Assembly (NCBI GenBank): GCA_019746155.1
Contig: JAIESJ010000284.1
Location: forward strand, 1-6,006
Origin: Burkholderiales bacterium
GTDB lineage: Bacteria; Pseudomonadota; Gammaproteobacteria; Burkholderiales; SG8-41
Direction of reading: 5' to 3'
DNA length: 6,006 nucleotides
A program made the translations under genes and the position numbers. Of the stretch, positions 1 to 5,008 are shown in pieces (the stretch's first letter is position 1; each line of letters starts with the position of its first letter). The notes beneath the pieces were generated by a model. The model ran no database searches and was not told where the DNA came from. It saw only the letters and a list, made by a program, of their open reading frames with translations.

Positions 1-779
1 ATGCCGGAAATGATCGGTTGTTCCATCTTGGTGTCTTCCTCGAAAGTGATGAGCGTGCCGTTGGTCTCCTTGCCTTCTTCCTCGAAGCTGGAGAGCACGC
101 GCAGTTTGACCTTGTACTTGCCGGCGAACTCGACCGAGCGGATCTGCAGCACCTTGGAGCCGAGGCTCGCCATCTCGAGCATTTCCTCGAAGGTAACGGT
201 CTTCAACCGGCGCGCCTCGGGCACGATGCGCGGATCGGTGGTGTAGACGCCGTCGACGTCGGTGTAGATCTGGCACTCGTCGGCCTTGAGCGCGGCGGCC
301 AGCGCAACGCCGGTGGTGTCGGAGCCGCCGCGTCCCAGCGTGGTGATATTGCCGGCCTCGTCCACGCCCTGGAAACCGGCGACGACGACGATGCAGTCGC
401 CGGCCAGATCGGCGCGGATGCGCGCTTCGTCGATGCTCACGATGCGCGCCTTGGTGAACGCGCTGTCGGTCAGGATCTTGACCTGCGCGCCGGTATAGCT
501 GCGGGCCTTCAATCCGAGGTCCAGCAGCGCCATCGACAACAGTGCGATCGTCACCTGCTCGCCGGTGGACACCATCACGTCGAGTTCACGCGGATGGGGC
601 TGGGTCTGCACTTCCTTGGCGAGCGCGATCAGCCGGTTGGTCTCGCCGGACATCGCCGAGACCACGACTATCAGCTGGTGCCCCTGCTGTTTCCATCTGG
701 CCACGCGCCGGGCGACGTTTTTGATGCGCTCGGGAGTGCCGACCGAGGTGCCGCCGTATTTTTGGACAATCAGAGCCAT
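1..779 (-). CDS. lysC: Aspartate kinase, N-terminal part (3' end lies outside the window)
   Basis: Aspartokinase phosphorylates L-aspartate with ATP, the first step toward lysine/diaminopimelate, threonine and methionine in the cytoplasm. Reading the minus strand from ATG 777-779 gives 259 codons without a stop. Visible motifs are the N-terminal KYGGTSV (residues 7-13), VVSAMSGETNRL (39-50), a STGEQV segment (71-76), the GFQGVDEAGNITTLGRGGSD block (135-153) of the kinase domain, and YTDVDGVYTTDPR (172-184). MEQPIISG (252-259) marks the start of the regulatory ACT domains. Full-length proteins of this family are about 405-420 residues, so roughly 64% is present and most of the ACT region is missing only because the window ends. 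The ATG is preceded by a weak purine stretch (GGCGAGC); it is chosen because the protein begins exactly at the conserved MALIVQKYGG start. It is transcribed divergently from the HTH gene. Identity is very secure. Confidence 0.96.
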   Translation of the reverse strand, partial: MALIVQKYGGTSVGTPERIKNVARRVARWKQQGHQLIVVVSAMSGETNRLIALAKEVQTQPHPRELDVMVSTGEQVTIALLSMALLDLGLKARSYTGAQVKILTDSAFTKARIVSIDEARIRADLAGDCIVVVAGFQGVDEAGNITTLGRGGSDTTGVALAAALKADECQIYTDVDGVYTTDPRIVPEARRLKTVTFEEMLEMASLGSKVLQIRSVEFAGKYKVKLRVLSSFEEEGKETNGTLITFEEDTKMEQPIISG

Positions 780-810
780 GCTCGCCGATTCGAATATCGA
801 AAAGCCCGTC

Positions 811-816
811 ATTTTA
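811..816 (-). promoter_or_regulatory. Possible lysC -10 box
   Basis: The minus strand reads TAAAAT here, a 5/6 match to the sigma-70 -10 consensus. It would place a start site about 25 bases before the lysC ATG. No convincing -35 element lies 16-18 bases upstream (best is TCGTTT), so this rests on one hexamer. Confidence 0.3.
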
Positions 817-992
817 GTCGATTCTTCCCGGAAAAACGAGTGTGCGTTCGCAGCCGGCCCGGATGATGCGCTCCGGCACAGGGCGCCCCCGCCATCCGGC
901 CATCGACCATTCCGGCAACGCCGCTGATCGATGCCGCCGCATGCCGTTTAAAAATCGGTGAACCTATCCGGCGCTTTCATGTCAATTGAATA

Positions 993-1010
993 CTATGTTT
1001 TGAACCATAG
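993..1010. promoter_or_regulatory. Short inverted repeat, possible operator of the HTH gene
   Basis: CTATG (993-997) and CATAG (1006-1010) form 5-base inverted arms with an 8-base spacer, 11 bases before the HTH start codon. The left arm overlaps TACTAT (991-996), a 4/6 match to a -10 box. XRE-type regulators often bind such dyads at their own promoters, so autoregulation is plausible. The arms are short and chance cannot be excluded. Confidence 0.3.
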
Positions 1011-1021
1011 AGAGCCCGACA

Positions 1022-1321
1022 ATGAAACCTTTTGACCGCATCAGCAACCCACGGGAAATCCGCCGCAGGCTGCGCCTGAACCAGCAGGAGTTCTGGTCGC
1101 GCATCGGCGTCACCCAGAGCGGCGGCTCGCGCTATGAAAGCGGCCGCAGCATGCCCAAGCCGGTGCGTGAGCTGCTGCGGCTGGTGCATATCGAAGGCAT
1201 TGCGCTCGACCAGGCGAAACGCGAGGACTTCGAAGTCGTTTCCTATCTCAAGACGGCAAACCCGCGGCTGTACCGCAATCTCAAAAAAGCGGCGCAGACC
1301 AAAAACAACCGTAAAAAGTAG
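1022..1321 (+). CDS. Small XRE-like helix-turn-helix DNA-binding protein
   Basis: A 99-residue basic protein, presumably a cytoplasmic transcriptional regulator. The stretch from about residue 12 to 58 fits a Cro/C1-type helix-turn-helix: IRRRLRLNQQEFWSRIGVTQ, then a GSRYESGRSMPKPVRELLRL segment with the typical S-R-x-E-x-G-x-x-x-P signature after the recognition helix. The C-terminal third (EDFEVVSYLKTANPRLYRNL) is not a domain I recognise, and the tail (KKAAQTKNNRKK) is strongly basic. The ATG is preceded by AGAGAG about 7 bases upstream, an acceptable ribosome-binding site. The gene stands alone: it diverges from lysC and is followed after 100 bases by queD, which has its own promoter, so no operon is implied. 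Target genes are unknown. The HTH assignment is good; the function beyond DNA binding is not known. Confidence 0.85.
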   Translation: MKPFDRISNPREIRRRLRLNQQEFWSRIGVTQSGGSRYESGRSMPKPVRELLRLVHIEGIALDQAKREDFEVVSYLKTANPRLYRNLKKAAQTKNNRKK

Positions 1322-1402
1322 CCGCCGTCTTCAATCCGGCGCCGCGCAAGGGCGCCGCCGCCAGACCTCGTCCAGGCATCATGCCGGGGCCACGTCAATG
1401 CC

Positions 1403-1411
1403 TGTTATAAT
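1403..1411 (+). promoter_or_regulatory. Extended -10 promoter of queD
   Basis: TG at 1403-1404, one base, then TATAAT at 1406-1411 make a perfect extended -10 element. No good -35 is seen at the usual distance, which is normal for extended -10 promoters. Transcription should begin near 1417-1419, only 3-5 bases before the queD ATG at 1422, giving an almost leaderless mRNA. Confidence 0.7.
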
Positions 1412-1421
1412 CCGCCGCGCT

Positions 1422-1877
1422 ATGCAAATCACCCGCAGGCTGGAATTCGATGCCGGCCACCGCATCCCCAATCACGACAGCCAGTGCAGGCATCTGCACG
1501 GCCATCGTTATGCGCTGGAGGTCACGCTGTCGGGCGAGATCATCACGACCGACGGCGCGGCCGAACAGGGCATGGTGATGGATTTCTCCGAGGTCAAGGC
1601 GCTCGCCCGGCGCCATGTGGTGGAGGCCTGGGACCACGCGTTTCTCGCCTGGCGCGGCGATCGGGACGTCGTTGCGTTCCTGCGCACCCTGCCCGGCCAC
1701 AAGACGGTGCTGTTCGACGCCCCGCCCACTGCGGAACACCTGGCGGTAGCGGCATTTCGCATTCTCGACCAGGTCTACCGCGACCAATACGGCAACAATC
1801 TGAAGCTGGAAAACGTCAGGATCTACGAGACGCCCAACTGCTGGGCCGACGCGCAGAGGGCATGGCTGCCGGAATGA
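1422..1877 (+). CDS. queD: 6-carboxy-5,6,7,8-tetrahydropterin synthase (QueD/PTPS family)
   Basis: QueD converts 7,8-dihydroneopterin triphosphate to 6-carboxytetrahydropterin, the second step to preQ0 and then queuosine in tRNA. The 151-residue product shows the PTPS zinc site: His13 (in EFDAGHRI) and His26/His28 in the CRHLHGH motif, whose Cys22 is the expected catalytic cysteine. Asp71-His72 (AWDHAFL) fit the catalytic Asp/His pair, PTAEHL (102-107) fits the conserved P-T-x-E segment, and Glu136 (YETPNC) fits the pterin-anchoring glutamate. E. coli QueD is about 121 residues; the extra length here lies mainly around residues 64-96, as in other beta-proteobacterial members as I recall them. 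ATG 1422 is chosen because the protein begins at the family start (MQITRRLEFDAGH). There is no Shine-Dalgarno before it, consistent with the near-leaderless promoter. No other queuosine gene is next to it. Confidence 0.93.
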   Translation: MQITRRLEFDAGHRIPNHDSQCRHLHGHRYALEVTLSGEIITTDGAAEQGMVMDFSEVKALARRHVVEAWDHAFLAWRGDRDVVAFLRTLPGHKTVLFDAPPTAEHLAVAAFRILDQVYRDQYGNNLKLENVRIYETPNCWADAQRAWLPE

Positions 1878-1888
1878 GTCCATCCCGG

Positions 1889-1982
1889 GCCCGGTGCGCT
1901 CTCTAATATTAACTTATTGTTTTAAAACAAAAAACATGGCGTAACGCGCCTGGCCAAGGTTTTTCAAAACGAGCGCCCGGGC
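1889..1982. repeat. AT-rich convergent spacer bounded by a 12-13 base inverted repeat
   Basis: queD and the hydrolase gene converge here. GCCCGGTGCGCTC (1889-1901) and GAGCGCCCGGGC (1971-1982) are inverted copies differing by one extra base. Between them is an AT-rich island in otherwise GC-rich DNA, containing a perfect 14-base palindrome TTGTTTTAAAACAA (1917-1930) and a smaller GTTTT/AAAAC dyad (1959-1970). No classical terminator with stem plus T-tract is obvious. It may serve as a two-way transcription end or be a relic of a small element; neither is shown. Confidence 0.45.
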
Positions 1983-3212
1983 TCAGAAGTACGCCTGCCC
2001 CGGCCTGATGGGCGGCGTCCAGTCGCAGTCGGACCACGGCCCGTCGCCGTTTTCCCTAACGTAGGCGATGCGGCCGTGCTTGCTGGGCACGCGTTTGCCC
2101 GAAAACAGCGCCTGCAACCAGTCGAGCACGTAGTCGTGGCAATCCATGCCGCCCAGATTGGGGATGCCCCACAGCGGGTGGTACTGGTTCTCGATCACCC
2201 ACATCTCCTTGGGCACCTTGAGGTCCTCGAACGCCTCGACGGCGTCCTCCAGCGGACACAGCGGATCGAACTCGCCCGTCACCAGCAGCGTCGGGCAGGT
2301 GATCTTGTCGAGATGGCCGCGCACCGTCATGCCCTTGGCCACTTCCTCGTCGAACTTTTCCTCGTCGTCGTAGCCCGCCATGTACATGAACATCTGCTTG
2401 AAGCGCGGCGAGGACTGCGTGAAGATGGTGTTGTTCGGATTGAAGCACGCCACCGAACTGACTACGGCTGCTGCGCGGTGATCGTAACTCGACAGGCGCA
2501 GGCACCAGTAGCTGCCCATGCTGATGCCGTAGATTGCGATCTTCTTCTTGTCCACCTCGGGGCGCTTCAACAGGTAGCTGATCACTGCCGCCCCCGCACG
2601 CTCGTAGTTGTCGCCCACCGCGCGGATCTTCTGCAGGTTCGAATTGCCCTGGCCGGGGCCGTCGATCGCGATCACGTGAAAGCCGCGCGACAGCGCGATG
2701 TTGTGCGACGCCCTGGGGAAGACCTCCTTGGTCTGGTCCATGCCCGGCACATAGATCACCACCGGCGCCTTGCGGCGGTCGGGCAGCAGATGAAACAGGC
2801 AGGAAATGGTCTTGCCGTCGTCGAACGGCACCTCGACGCGCTCGATCGGGTAGTCGGCGACCTCGGAGCGGCGGTCCACCATTTCGGACATCTTCTTGTA
2901 CAGCTGTTTCTTGACCGGATGGTCGTCGAAATAAATCGGGTGCTGCGCCATCCGGTAGGCCTCGATCGCGTGATCGTAGTGATACGTGGCCGCCGCCTTG
3001 GCGCCTTGAGCCTGCGCCCGCTTCGCCAGCCGCTCCTGGCGCTCGGCCGCCTCGCGCCAGACCTTGGGCAGCATGCGGTAGTTGCGCGCGCGCTTGCCCG
3101 CCGGCACTTCGAGGTCGTCGCGCTCGAAGTTCTGCACCCGCCCCCGCATGTTGAGCGCCAGGTCGAGCATCCACTGCTGATCGTCACGCTGCGTTCTGAG
3201 TTTTCGGATCAT
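1983..3212 (-). CDS. Alpha/beta hydrolase of the FrsA / 2,6-dihydroxypseudooxynicotine hydrolase-like family
   Basis: A 409-residue cytoplasmic serine hydrolase with no signal peptide or membrane segment. The N-terminal ~120 residues (rich in charged helix, e.g. AAERQERLAKRAQAQGAKAA at 55-74) form the cap-like extension of this family. The hydrolase core begins near residue 123. Visible core motifs are VVIYVPGMDQTKE (151-163, oxyanion-hole region), IDGPGQGNS (183-191), the nucleophile elbow GISMG with Ser231 (229-233), Asp316 in VTGEFDPLCP, and His345 in NQYHPLWG, a complete catalytic triad. Characterised relatives cleave C-C bonds in a beta-diketone-like nicotine intermediate or hydrolyse esters; the substrate here is unknown. 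ATG 3210-3212 is preceded by a strong ribosome-binding site (AAGGGAAG on the minus strand, 3217-3224). It converges with queD and stands alone as a transcription unit. A terminator lies 33 bases upstream of the start. Confidence 0.88.
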   Translation of the reverse strand: MIRKLRTQRDDQQWMLDLALNMRGRVQNFERDDLEVPAGKRARNYRMLPKVWREAAERQERLAKRAQAQGAKAAATYHYDHAIEAYRMAQHPIYFDDHPVKKQLYKKMSEMVDRRSEVADYPIERVEVPFDDGKTISCLFHLLPDRRKAPVVIYVPGMDQTKEVFPRASHNIALSRGFHVIAIDGPGQGNSNLQKIRAVGDNYERAGAAVISYLLKRPEVDKKKIAIYGISMGSYWCLRLSSYDHRAAAVVSSVACFNPNNTIFTQSSPRFKQMFMYMAGYDDEEKFDEEVAKGMTVRGHLDKITCPTLLVTGEFDPLCPLEDAVEAFEDLKVPKEMWVIENQYHPLWGIPNLGGMDCHDYVLDWLQALFSGKRVPSKHGRIAYVRENGDGPWSDCDWTPPIRPGQAYF

Positions 3213-3245
3213 TTATCTTCCCTTTTGCAATGATTTGGACACCAG

Positions 3246-3270
3246 AAAAAAACGGCGGAATTGCCCGCCG
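3246..3270 (-). terminator. Intrinsic terminator (or attenuator) directly upstream of the hydrolase gene
   Basis: On the minus strand CGGCGG (3270-3265), a 6-base loop and CCGCCG (3258-3253) form a perfect GC stem followed at once by seven T (3252-3246), a textbook rho-independent terminator. It points toward the hydrolase gene and ends 33 bases before its start codon. It may end a former upstream minus-strand gene that the IS110 fragment now replaces, or act as an attenuator if the hydrolase promoter lies upstream of it (for example CATAAT at 3286-3281). Confidence 0.75.
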
Positions 3271-3283
3271 GCACGATTTTATT

Positions 3284-3682
3284 ATGTTCAGTATGTGCTC
3301 CATCAAGGGCGTGGGCGAGGCCAGCGCGATGGCGCTGCTGGGCGAGTTGCTCCTGCTGCCCCAGGGCCTCACCCACCGGCAGTGGGTCAAGTACGCCGGA
3401 CTGGATCCCCGCGCGTTCGATTCGGGCAAAAGCGTCCACAAACCACCGCGCCTGTCCAAGACCGGCAATCGCCATATTCGTCACGCGTTATATATGCCCG
3501 CATTAAGCGCCGCACAGCACGACCCCTACGTCAGGGCCTATTTCGAGCAGCTCGTGGCCAACGGCAAGAAACCGCTGCAGGCCGTCTGCACCGTCATGCG
3601 CAAATTGCTTCACGCCATTCACGGCATGCTGAAACACAACCAGCCCTTCGATAACACGCGCTTCTATGCAATTCAGGCCTGA
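3284..3682 (+). pseudogene. IS110-family transposase, C-terminal fragment
   Basis: From about position 3299 the translation matches the transposase_20 (C-terminal) domain of IS110/IS1111 transposases: CSIKGVGEASAMALLGEL, then QWVKYAGLDPRAFDSG with the conserved domain serine region, LSKTGNRHIRHALYMPALSA, and the closing VMRKLLHAIHGMLKHNQPFD. Full enzymes are about 310-400 residues with an N-terminal RuvC-like DEDD catalytic domain. That domain is entirely absent, so this fragment cannot catalyse DNA cleavage. An in-frame ATG also exists at 3230, but residues from there to about 3296 have no resemblance to the family and overlap the terminator, so the ORF start is probably accidental; neither ATG has a good ribosome-binding site. 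The left break is therefore near 3290-3300, within about 90 bases of the hydrolase start. The 3' end of the gene appears intact. Confidence 0.85.
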
Positions 3683-3733
3683 AAAACGAGTGCCCAAAAC
3701 AGCCCACAATTAGTTGACAACGAACAGAGTATC
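3290..3733 (+). mobile_element. Left-truncated IS110-type insertion sequence with its right end
   Basis: This covers the transposase fragment and the ~50 bases after its stop codon. The stretch TTGACAACGAACAGAGTATC near 3714-3733 resembles the right-end sequence I recall for IS110-group elements, so the element probably ends at or just beyond 3733. The left end and the catalytic half of the gene are missing. The exact right boundary is an estimate, since this family makes little or no terminal inverted repeat and often no target duplication. Confidence 0.6.
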
Positions 3734-4153
3734 TACGGCCCGTGCATCATTTCGTGGCCGGACCAGTATCTGAGGCAATGGGGGACGACAGGCCGCTTAT
3801 AGGGTATATAGGGGGTCACCATCAAGGAAACGAATCTCGCCCTGGATGCCGTATTGTCCAAATTCTCGGCCGAAACCGCTCACGCTGCCACCCGATGGTA
3901 CTTGATCGCTCGACGAAGCAACGCCTGCCCGACAAAGATCATCAGGAGAAATGAGAGTAACGGCGGCACGCAACCCATGCCGGAAGTATACTTCAGACCT
4001 CGGCCGAGTTCTTGGACAGTACGGCGGAGCAGATGCAAGCCTTCGGATTCGGCTCCGACGCCTGAGACGCGTCACCTGTGGCCGGCAAGGTTGACAGCTA
4101 ACTCGACAAAACCGGCAGCCGCCAACCGCTTGTTTTTGCACGGAAGCAGCACG
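3734..4153. other. 420 bases with no intact gene; decayed or rearranged sequence
   Basis: No frame here gives a convincing gene. Several overlapping open frames exist on both strands, none with family resemblance along its length. Two short stretches recall the C-terminal tail of aldehyde dehydrogenases: SGFGREFGQYGI on the minus strand (about 3883-3845) and SDLGRVLGQYGG on the plus strand (about 3992-4030). They lie on the arms of a diverged inverted repeat. The plus-strand frame that later encodes the Bug fragment is open from before 3854, but its upstream residues do not look like a Bug protein. Best read as debris of several rearrangements. Confidence 0.5.
3848..4025. repeat. Imperfect inverted repeat, 27-base arms
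   Basis: Arm 3848-3874 and the reverse complement of 3999-4025 agree at 22 of 27 positions, separated by 124 bases. Each arm contains the palindromic core TCGGCCGA. Similarity stops abruptly at both ends of the arms. On one strand each, the arms encode related peptides (GREFGQYG and GRVLGQYG), which suggests two diverged copies of one coding segment in opposite orientation. Confidence 0.5.
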
Positions 4154-4324
4154 ATGGACAAAGACGCCAACGAAGTCCTCACTTCCTCTGCGATTAAGGA
4201 GAAGTTCGCCAAGTTCAGCGCCGACCCCGGCACCATGTCGCAGCCGGAGTTCGCGAAGTTCGTGAACGCCGAGATCGACAAGTGGGCGGACGTGGCAAAG
4301 CGGGCCAAGCTACAGCCGAAGTGA
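4154..4324 (+). pseudogene. Bug/TctC-type tripartite tricarboxylate receptor, C-terminal remnant
   Basis: The last 56 residues before TGA 4322-4324 read like the end of a periplasmic Bug-family solute receptor. DKDANEVLTSSAIKEKFA fits the usual helix after the 'L-N-x-x' segment (normally followed by loss of similarity to x-x-G), and MSQPEFAKFVNAEIDKWADV with AKRAKLQPK fits the conserved (S/T)-P-x-E-F-x-x-F-x-x-x-E-x-x-K-W terminal signature. Complete proteins are about 320-330 residues with a signal peptide and bind small carboxylates. About 270 residues, including the signal peptide and binding lobes, are missing. The same frame runs open upstream to 3854 but without Bug character, so the junction is near 4154. 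ATG 4154 is probably an internal methionine. Not expected to be functional. Confidence 0.75.
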
Positions 4325-4454
4325 GTTTCGCACAGGCTCGCCGCCTCCCCGGCCGGCGTTCCTGCCGCGCCGGTGCTACCGCCCGGGACACGCGTTGCGG
4401 TAAGCGAGCCGGATGGACGACCCGATTACCCCGCTCGGATGGAGTGCAGCGGCC

Positions 4455-4913
4455 TCAGGAAAAACGCCGCTTACGCTTTACAGAGCGAACTGCAACCGGT
4501 GCCCGGCTCTTGCGAGCCTGAATCCGGACTGATCTCGCCTGCGAGGCGTGTTTTGCCCATTCTTCCGCAAGAATGGGCACCCCGAGATTGCAAGCATGAA
4601 TGCCCAGCACCGTGGTGAGCTGAATCGCCTCCAGCACCTCGGCGCGCGTGGCGCCCTCGCGCAGCGCATTCTGAATGTGCCGGCGCAGACCGGGCGCATA
4701 AAGGTGTGTGGTGGAGGCGTTGATCGCGATCATGATCAGCTCGCGCACTTTCGGCGTCAGCGGGCCGCGGCGCCTCGGCGAGCTCCTGAAGTTGAGATAG
4801 GCCTCGACAAAGTCGGGATCCCAATCCCGGAGCGTATCCCAGAGCGGATTCCAATCGTCGCTCTTTCTTTGCTCGGCGGTAAGCGGGTAGCGATCGGCTT
4901 TGCTCTTCTTCAC
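4455..4913 (-). CDS. Carboxymuconolactone decarboxylase (CMD)-family protein
   Basis: A 152-residue alpha-helical protein of the CMD/AhpD superfamily. Residues 34-118 carry the family pattern: FVEAYLNFRS, then LTPKVRELIMIAINASTTHL (52-71), HIQNALREGATRAEVLEAIQ (79-98) and GIHACNLGVPILAEE (104-118). The CxxC pair of AhpD-type peroxidase members is absent, so a decarboxylase- or isomerase-like role in ring-cleavage catabolism, or an uncharacterised one, is more likely; the substrate cannot be told. The start is GTG 4911-4913, preceded on the minus strand by AGGAG six bases upstream, a good ribosome-binding site. After residue 118 the tail is rich in Arg/Lys (e.g. RKSRAPVAVRSVKRKRRFS) and does not look like the family, so the C-terminus may be altered. 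An 11-base hairpin overlaps codons for PILAEEWA. Flanked by a Bug remnant and IS630 debris. Confidence 0.82.
   Translation of the reverse strand: MKKSKADRYPLTAEQRKSDDWNPLWDTLRDWDPDFVEAYLNFRSSPRRRGPLTPKVRELIMIAINASTTHLYAPGLRRHIQNALREGATRAEVLEAIQLTTVLGIHACNLGVPILAEEWAKHASQARSVRIQARKSRAPVAVRSVKRKRRFS
4554..4579. repeat. Perfect 11-base hairpin inside the CMD-family gene
   Basis: TGCCCATTCTT (4554-4564) and AAGAATGGGCA (4569-4579) are perfectly complementary around a 4-base loop (CCGC on the plus strand). It falls exactly where the CMD-family similarity ends and the basic tail begins. No T-tract follows on either strand, so it is not a classical terminator. Confidence 0.7.
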
Positions 4914-4972
4914 TCTTCACTCCTGATTATTGAGTTTTACATAAATCATGACCACCTTTTTTGATCTCATGC

Positions 4973-4999
4973 GTTATACCGACATTGCTTTCATGTCGA
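4973..4999 (-). promoter_or_regulatory. Possible promoter for the CMD-family gene
   Basis: On the minus strand TCGACA (4999-4994, 5/6 to TTGACA) and TATAAC (4978-4973, 5/6 to TATAAT) are spaced 15 bases apart, shorter than the ideal 17. The site lies between the IS630 remnant and the CMD gene, about 60 bases before the GTG, and overlaps a CGACAT/ATGTCG dyad (4980-4985 / 4993-4998). It could be an outward promoter brought by the insertion sequence. Confidence 0.35.
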
Positions 5000-5008
5000 A
5001 GGTTTTGC

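Larger units (their letters stand above)
780..1021. other. Divergent intergenic region between lysC and the HTH gene
   Basis: These 242 bases separate two divergently read genes. I see no convincing ORF on either strand, no tRNA and no strong hairpin with a T-tract. The half next to the HTH gene becomes AT-rich (from about 948) and carries the short inverted repeat annotated separately. The half next to lysC carries the possible -10 box. Confidence 0.6.

Noticed and set aside
18..866. Long plus-strand open frame of 282 codons over lysC
   Set aside because: It is the antisense shadow of lysC; the minus strand gives aspartokinase motifs throughout, while this frame has no recognisable family and is only open because of high GC content.
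1336..1363. GC-rich dyad (GGCGCC ... GGCGCC) after the HTH gene as a terminator
   Set aside because: The arms are self-palindromic and no T-tract follows, so an intrinsic terminator is not supported.
1395..1883. Minus-strand frame opposite queD
   Set aside because: Shadow of queD, whose zinc and catalytic motifs are intact on the plus strand.
2076..3233. Long plus-strand open frame of 385 codons antisense to the hydrolase
   Set aside because: The minus strand has a complete catalytic triad, a good ribosome-binding site and family-like sequence; the plus frame is low-complexity His/Val/Arg-rich shadow.
3742..3954. 70-codon plus-strand frame after the IS110 end
   Set aside because: No recognisable similarity, no ribosome-binding site and unlikely composition; treated as chance frame in decayed DNA.
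3880..3978. Possible 32-residue minus-strand membrane peptide (contains LLSFLLMIFVGQALL)
   Set aside because: It has one plausible membrane helix, but no clear ribosome-binding site, no known family, and it lies in rearranged sequence overlapping the inverted repeat; not supportable as a gene.
4340..4375. CCGGCG/CGCCGG dyad after the Bug remnant as a terminator
   Set aside because: Six-base stem with a nine-base loop and no T-tract; common by chance in DNA of this GC content.
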